Position numbers and translations under genes: made by a program
Shown: positions 60,402 through 64,000 of the stretch, one piece after another
How the letters are laid out: each line of letters begins with the position of its first letter
Position numbering within the stretch: position 1 is the first letter of the stretch
Notes under the pieces: generated by a model
What the model was told of the DNA's origin: nothing
Seen by the model: the letters and a program-made list of their open reading frames with translations, nothing else
Databases searched by the model: none
NCBI GenBank assembly: GCA_902769875.1
Contig: CACXQV010000007.1
Coordinates: 62,001-126,000, forward strand
Length of the DNA: 64,000 nucleotides
Reading direction: 5' to 3'
DNA from: an uncultured Bacteroidia bacterium
Lineage (GTDB): Bacteria; Bacteroidota; Bacteroidia; Bacteroidales; F082

Positions 60402-60422
60402 GGAAAAAGCCTTTATCTTTGC
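60391..60422 (+). promoter_or_regulatory. Promoter of the BspA-like gene
   Basis: TTG at 60391-60393 and TATCTTTGC at 60414-60422 are 20 bases apart, 62 bases before the start codon. Confidence 0.65.
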
Positions 60423-60484
60423 AGCCGCAAACCATAATGAAGGTAAAAACTAACTCAATCAATAATCATTAAATCCATGACTAT

Positions 60485-63400
60485 ATGACCAAATTCTCCA
60501 ACACGAAGAAGACGCTGTCCATTGCTGCTATGCTCATCATCGGCCTCTTTGCTTTCTGTCGATTGGCTGTCGCGCAAACGCAGGTGGGCACCACCTACCA
60601 CCAGGGTGTGTACTACACCCTCTGGAGCGACGGCACCGCCTCCATCGAGGACGATTACTACCACCACAACAATCTCTACGGAACGCTCAACCTGCTCGAC
60701 ACCATCACCTACTGGGATGTCAAGTATGCGCTCAAGCGTATCGGAGACAATGCTTTTTCTTTTGGCCATTTGACCGGCTCCCTGACCATTCCCGCCATTG
60801 TGACAAGCATTGGGGATAATGCCTTCCGCGAATGTGAGTTCAACGGCACACTGACCTTGCCTGACAGCCTCACGAGCATCGGGGCTTCGGCTTTCTACCA
60901 ATGCCAGTTCACCGGCCCGCTCACCCTGCCCGGCGGCCTCACAAGCATCGGATCTTCGGCATTCTACGCATGTCCGTTCACTGGCTCGCTCACCTTGCCG
61001 CCCTCGCTGACGGTCATCGGGCCACTTGCTTTCGATCATTGCCTATTTGCAGGCGACCTCGTCATTCCCGATGGGGTGACCACCATAGGCTATAACGCCT
61101 TTTTTTACAATCAATTGACCAGCGTAACCATTGGCGACAATGTGACCACCATAGGCGCAAGAGCCTTTTGGGGCACGATAGACAACATCGTCTTGGGTCG
61201 CAGCGTGAGCAGCATCGGCGATGAAGCGTTCCTCTACACGGGCGATGTATCGAACCACACTCTTCACATCGAATGTAGGAGTGCCGTTCCACCCACATTG
61301 GGGACAGAAGTGTTCGAATATAGTTTTTTTCCGATGGGTTCTATTTCTGTTCCTTGTGGAGCGACTGAGGCTTATATTCAAGCGGAAGGTTGGCCAAGCA
61401 CTAACTATACTTATGTAGTCCAATCAAATGTCTGCATCAACGGCGTGTATTACAAACTCGATTGCGAAACTGGGACTGCCATGGTAACCCACAGTGGATA
61501 TACGGAAGACAACACCAACAATGACTCTTATTCGGGCGAGGTGGAGATACCTGCGACCGTCACTTATAGTAACACGGTTTATAATGTGACAAGAATAGGA
61601 AATTATGCTTTTAGGGCATGTGATTCCCTTTCGATCGTGACCATAGGCGATAATGTGGAGAGCATTGGCTACTACGCTTTTAAGTATTGCACCTACTTGA
61701 CGTCAGCTGTTCTTGGCGGTAATTTGCAAACCATTGACTACAATGCTTTCGAGGACTGCTCCTCGTTGGCGAATGTGAGTTTTGGCTCCCAAGTGCGAAT
61801 TATTGGAGCCAGTGCTTTTTATGGATGCCACTCTCTTGCTTCAGTCGTGCTTGGTAATAATGTGGAAGAAATAAAGCCTTCCGCGTTCGAGGATTGTACT
61901 TCATTGGAAGATGTTGTTTTGGGAAGAGGTTTGGAATACCTTGGTTCAAGTGCTTTTATGAATTGTTCCTCTATCAGTTCCATCACTTGCTATCGAGCCA
62001 CACCACCTTCAGCGCATAGTAGCACTTTCAGTGGAGTTCCTGCCACGGCAATGCTATATGTGCCATGTGGCGCAGAGAGTTCCTACGCGAATAACACCTA
62101 TTGGAGCAGGTTTGACGGCTACATCCAAAGTGAGCGGTTAAATGTACAGGTGGGCGATTTCTATTACGACCTCCCCTGCGACGGCACCACAGCCACGGTG
62201 ATTCACGACGCTTTTTACGCCACGATGCAATATGCTACCATCCCCGACACCATAGCATACGAAGGAACGAAATACGCCGTCACGGCTATCGCTGACGGCG
62301 CTTTCCAAGGCTGCGACAGTTTGCTGTCTGCCTATTTGCCCGAGACGATTACCGCCATCGGAACCAACGCTTTCCGCAATTGCAGCAACTTGGTTGGCCT
62401 GAACATTCCCGCCGGGGTTACCCACCTGAGCGATGGACTGCTCGAAGGCTGTTGCAGCCTTTATGGTGTCAACCTTTCACCGACCACGCCGCCCATGGTG
62501 GGCACCAATGTGTTTGCGGGCCTGTCCGACAATGCGGTTATGTTTGTGCCATTCTGCTATCAATACGAATACAGCCAAGCCGCCCCTTTCAACACCTTTG
62601 AAATCACCGGCGACGGCATGTGTGAATACAACTTTTGGGGAACGACAGACAGTTCGTGGACGAATTTGGAAAACTGGTTTGGGCCTGATTACCAAAACTG
62701 TACCCAACTGCCAGGCCCTGACGCACGAGTGAGCATAAAAGATGGCGGAATATGCGAAATCGTCGATGATTTGACGATTGGCTCGATTACCATCGGCGAC
62801 TATTATTGGGAGGATGAAGATGATATTTATATGGACAAACTCAACGTGAAGAACGGCGCGACGCTCACCGCCACCGACTTCATCTATACCGTTGGCGACA
62901 CCAAACACCTTGTCATCGAGGACGGTGCGCAACTCATCCATCCCAACGCCGGAGTGAAAGCCACAGTGCGGAAAACCATCGCGGGCTATGGGGACGAGAA
63001 AGACAACTACTACCTCATCGGCTATCCCTTCGCAGAAAACGGTTTGGTGGCCGATATGAACAGCTTTTTGGAAAACGACTATGACCTCTACTATTACGAC
63101 GAGCCAACCCACTACTGGATGAATCAAGAGCTCTCCGCCAACAATTTCATCGAGTTGGAGGCCGCAAGAGGCTACCTCTACGCCAACAGCCAAACCCAAA
63201 CCATTGGCCTGACAGGAACCTTGCGAACCGCAACGGAAACGGTGAACTTGCCTTTGAGCTACACCGAAGCCGCTGGCAACCTGAAGGGTTTCAACCTTGT
63301 GGGCAACCCCTTTGCGCACAAGGTGACTTCCTTTGCGGGAGCGAATGTGGCTGATGAGGTCTATCGTTTGAACGATTTGAAAAACGACTTGGTTGTAAGC

Positions 63401-64000
63401 TCCATAGATGCCGACAATCCGTTGCATCCCGCTGAAGGCTTCTTCGTGAAGGCCACGGGCGACAACGCTACCATCACCTATAATGACAACAGCGGAGCAA
63501 AGGGTTCTGAACGGTCTCTAAGCCTGTCGGAAGGCGCGACCATCGTTATGAACCTCACTCAAGACGGCCTTCTCATCGACCGCTTCATCCTGAAACGTGA
63601 CGGCGCGCCTTTGGAGAAACTCACCTTGAGCGAGAACGGCACGAAGGTTTTTGCCGTGCGACACAACCAAGAAATGGCCGTTGTTCCCATCGAGGGCAAC
63701 GAACAGACTGTCAGTTTCAAGGCCGCCAAAAACGGCACCTACACGCTCTCGGTGAATGCCGAAAATATGGAATTTGACTATCTGCATTTGATTGACAACC
63801 TCACTGGCGCGGATGTGGATTTGCACCGCCACGAAACCCTCATTGCGGGCGAAGACCCATTCCGCGAAGGCGGAACCCTTATTGCGGGCGAAGACCCGCA
63901 ATCTACGCCCTCATACACCTTCACCGCCAAAACCACCGACTATGCCAACCGTTTCCGCTTGGTGTTTGCCAGTGGCGTTGCAGGCGAGGCCGCCTGCGAA
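60485..64000 (+). CDS. BspA-like leucine-rich-repeat surface protein, 3' end beyond window
   Basis: The frame is open from the ATG at 60485 to the last base (1172 codons so far), with no stop in the stretches I translated. After a signal peptide (LSIAAMLIIGLFAFCRLAVAQ) come many LRR_5/BspA repeats of the type IGDNAFRECEF...LTLPDSLTSIGASAFYQC (about residues 80-330 and 360-700), interrupted by VPCGATEAYIQAEGW-like BspA caps. From about 830 there is a module shared with the protein at 579 (DNYYLIGYPFAENGL, FNLVGNPFAHKV). The visible end RFRLVFASG stops just where a type IX sorting domain would be expected. BspA proteins mediate adhesion in oral and gut Bacteroidota. Confidence 0.85.
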   Translation, partial: MTKFSNTKKTLSIAAMLIIGLFAFCRLAVAQTQVGTTYHQGVYYTLWSDGTASIEDDYYHHNNLYGTLNLLDTITYWDVKYALKRIGDNAFSFGHLTGSLTIPAIVTSIGDNAFRECEFNGTLTLPDSLTSIGASAFYQCQFTGPLTLPGGLTSIGSSAFYACPFTGSLTLPPSLTVIGPLAFDHCLFAGDLVIPDGVTTIGYNAFFYNQLTSVTIGDNVTTIGARAFWGTIDNIVLGRSVSSIGDEAFLYTGDVSNHTLHIECRSAVPPTLGTEVFEYSFFPMGSISVPCGATEAYIQAEGWPSTNYTYVVQSNVCINGVYYKLDCETGTAMVTHSGYTEDNTNNDSYSGEVEIPATVTYSNTVYNVTRIGNYAFRACDSLSIVTIGDNVESIGYYAFKYCTYLTSAVLGGNLQTIDYNAFEDCSSLANVSFGSQVRIIGASAFYGCHSLASVVLGNNVEEIKPSAFEDCTSLEDVVLGRGLEYLGSSAFMNCSSISSITCYRATPPSAHSSTFSGVPATAMLYVPCGAESSYANNTYWSRFDGYIQSERLNVQVGDFYYDLPCDGTTATVIHDAFYATMQYATIPDTIAYEGTKYAVTAIADGAFQGCDSLLSAYLPETITAIGTNAFRNCSNLVGLNIPAGVTHLSDGLLEGCCSLYGVNLSPTTPPMVGTNVFAGLSDNAVMFVPFCYQYEYSQAAPFNTFEITGDGMCEYNFWGTTDSSWTNLENWFGPDYQNCTQLPGPDARVSIKDGGICEIVDDLTIGSITIGDYYWEDEDDIYMDKLNVKNGATLTATDFIYTVGDTKHLVIEDGAQLIHPNAGVKATVRKTIAGYGDEKDNYYLIGYPFAENGLVADMNSFLENDYDLYYYDEPTHYWMNQELSANNFIELEAARGYLYANSQTQTIGLTGTLRTATETVNLPLSYTEAAGNLKGFNLVGNPFAHKVTSFAGANVADEVYRLNDLKNDLVVSSIDADNPLHPAEGFFVKATGDNATITYNDNSGAKGSERSLSLSEGATIVMNLTQDGLLIDRFILKRDGAPLEKLTLSENGTKVFAVRHNQEMAVVPIEGNEQTVSFKAAKNGTYTLSVNAENMEFDYLHLIDNLTGADVDLHRHETLIAGEDPFREGGTLIAGEDPQSTPSYTFTAKTTDYANRFRLVFASGVAGEAACE
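63831..63905. repeat. In-frame duplicated insert in the BspA-like gene
   Basis: ACCCTCATTGCGGGCGAAGA and ACCCTTATTGCGGGCGAAGA lie 48 bases apart and encode TLIAGEDP twice. The homologous stretch of the protein at 579 passes directly from VDLLATPSYTF without this insert of about 25 residues. Confidence 0.7.

Overview
The window looks like a chromosomal segment of an uncultured, probably gut- or rumen-associated member of the order Bacteroidales. The evidence is the recurring Bacteroidota promoter element (TAnnTTTGC about 20 bases after a TTG) before many genes, near absence of Shine-Dalgarno sites, type IX secretion (PorQ plus secreted proteins with C-terminal sorting domains), Rho with a long disordered insert, lineage-typical families (DUF3078, DUF3843, DUF4293, GWxTD, FISUMP-type lipoproteins) and peptide-oriented metabolism (DPP III-like, DPP5-like, glutamate dehydrogenase). 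The placement is an inference; no rRNA is present.

Layout. 0-5 kb: partial GNAT acetyltransferase, a 1267-residue secreted protein, a small secreted protein with an APLGSG tail, and the SRP RNA gene. 5-17 kb: housekeeping genes (DPP III, Mpl, LolA-like, Rho, DUF4293, phosphodiesterase, DUF3078, TonB-like, RlmB, DUF3843). 17-24 kb: a YafQ-type toxin-antitoxin pair, DPP5-like peptidase, a candidate structured RNA and a lipoprotein gene between two 199-bp direct repeats, EF-P, LpxD-like acyltransferase and an esterase. 24.2-27.4 kb: an AT-rich island with a KAP-type P-loop NTPase fused to about ten WG repeats, coupled to a small membrane protein and lying next to tRNA-Ser genes, one of which is truncated. 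27.8-39.4 kb: TPR regulator, GWxTD protein, lipid A-type acyltransferase, glycosyltransferase, AroQ, aldo/keto reductase, ferritin, NusB, PorQ, RecF and a DciA-like protein. 39.4-44.5 kb: AddB-like nuclease, MurU-like and AmgK-RapZ fusion genes with 4-base overlaps. 44.6-54.6 kb: Fic protein, YeiH transporter, porin, FISUMP lipoprotein with a second APLGSG protein, Idi, a GxxExxY gene inside a palindromic repeat element, a divergent YchF and PrsW. 54.7-64 kb: GuaA, LysM/periplasmic-binding protein, MORN lipoprotein, GdhA and a large BspA-like protein running off the right edge.

Themes. Cell-wall salvage is represented three times (Mpl, AmgK-RapZ, MurU). Protein and peptide use is represented by DPP III, DPP5 and GdhA. 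Secretion is represented by PorQ and the large surface proteins.

Most unusual features: (1) a GxxExxY nuclease-like gene framed by inverted ends built from ACGAAT words and covarying hairpins, with a gene-less copy 4.5 kb away; (2) the KAP-WG two-gene island; (3) several families of short repeats that fill intergenic gaps and in places are read in frame inside genes; (4) two small proteins with a shared APLGSG plus membrane segment plus KRKE tail.
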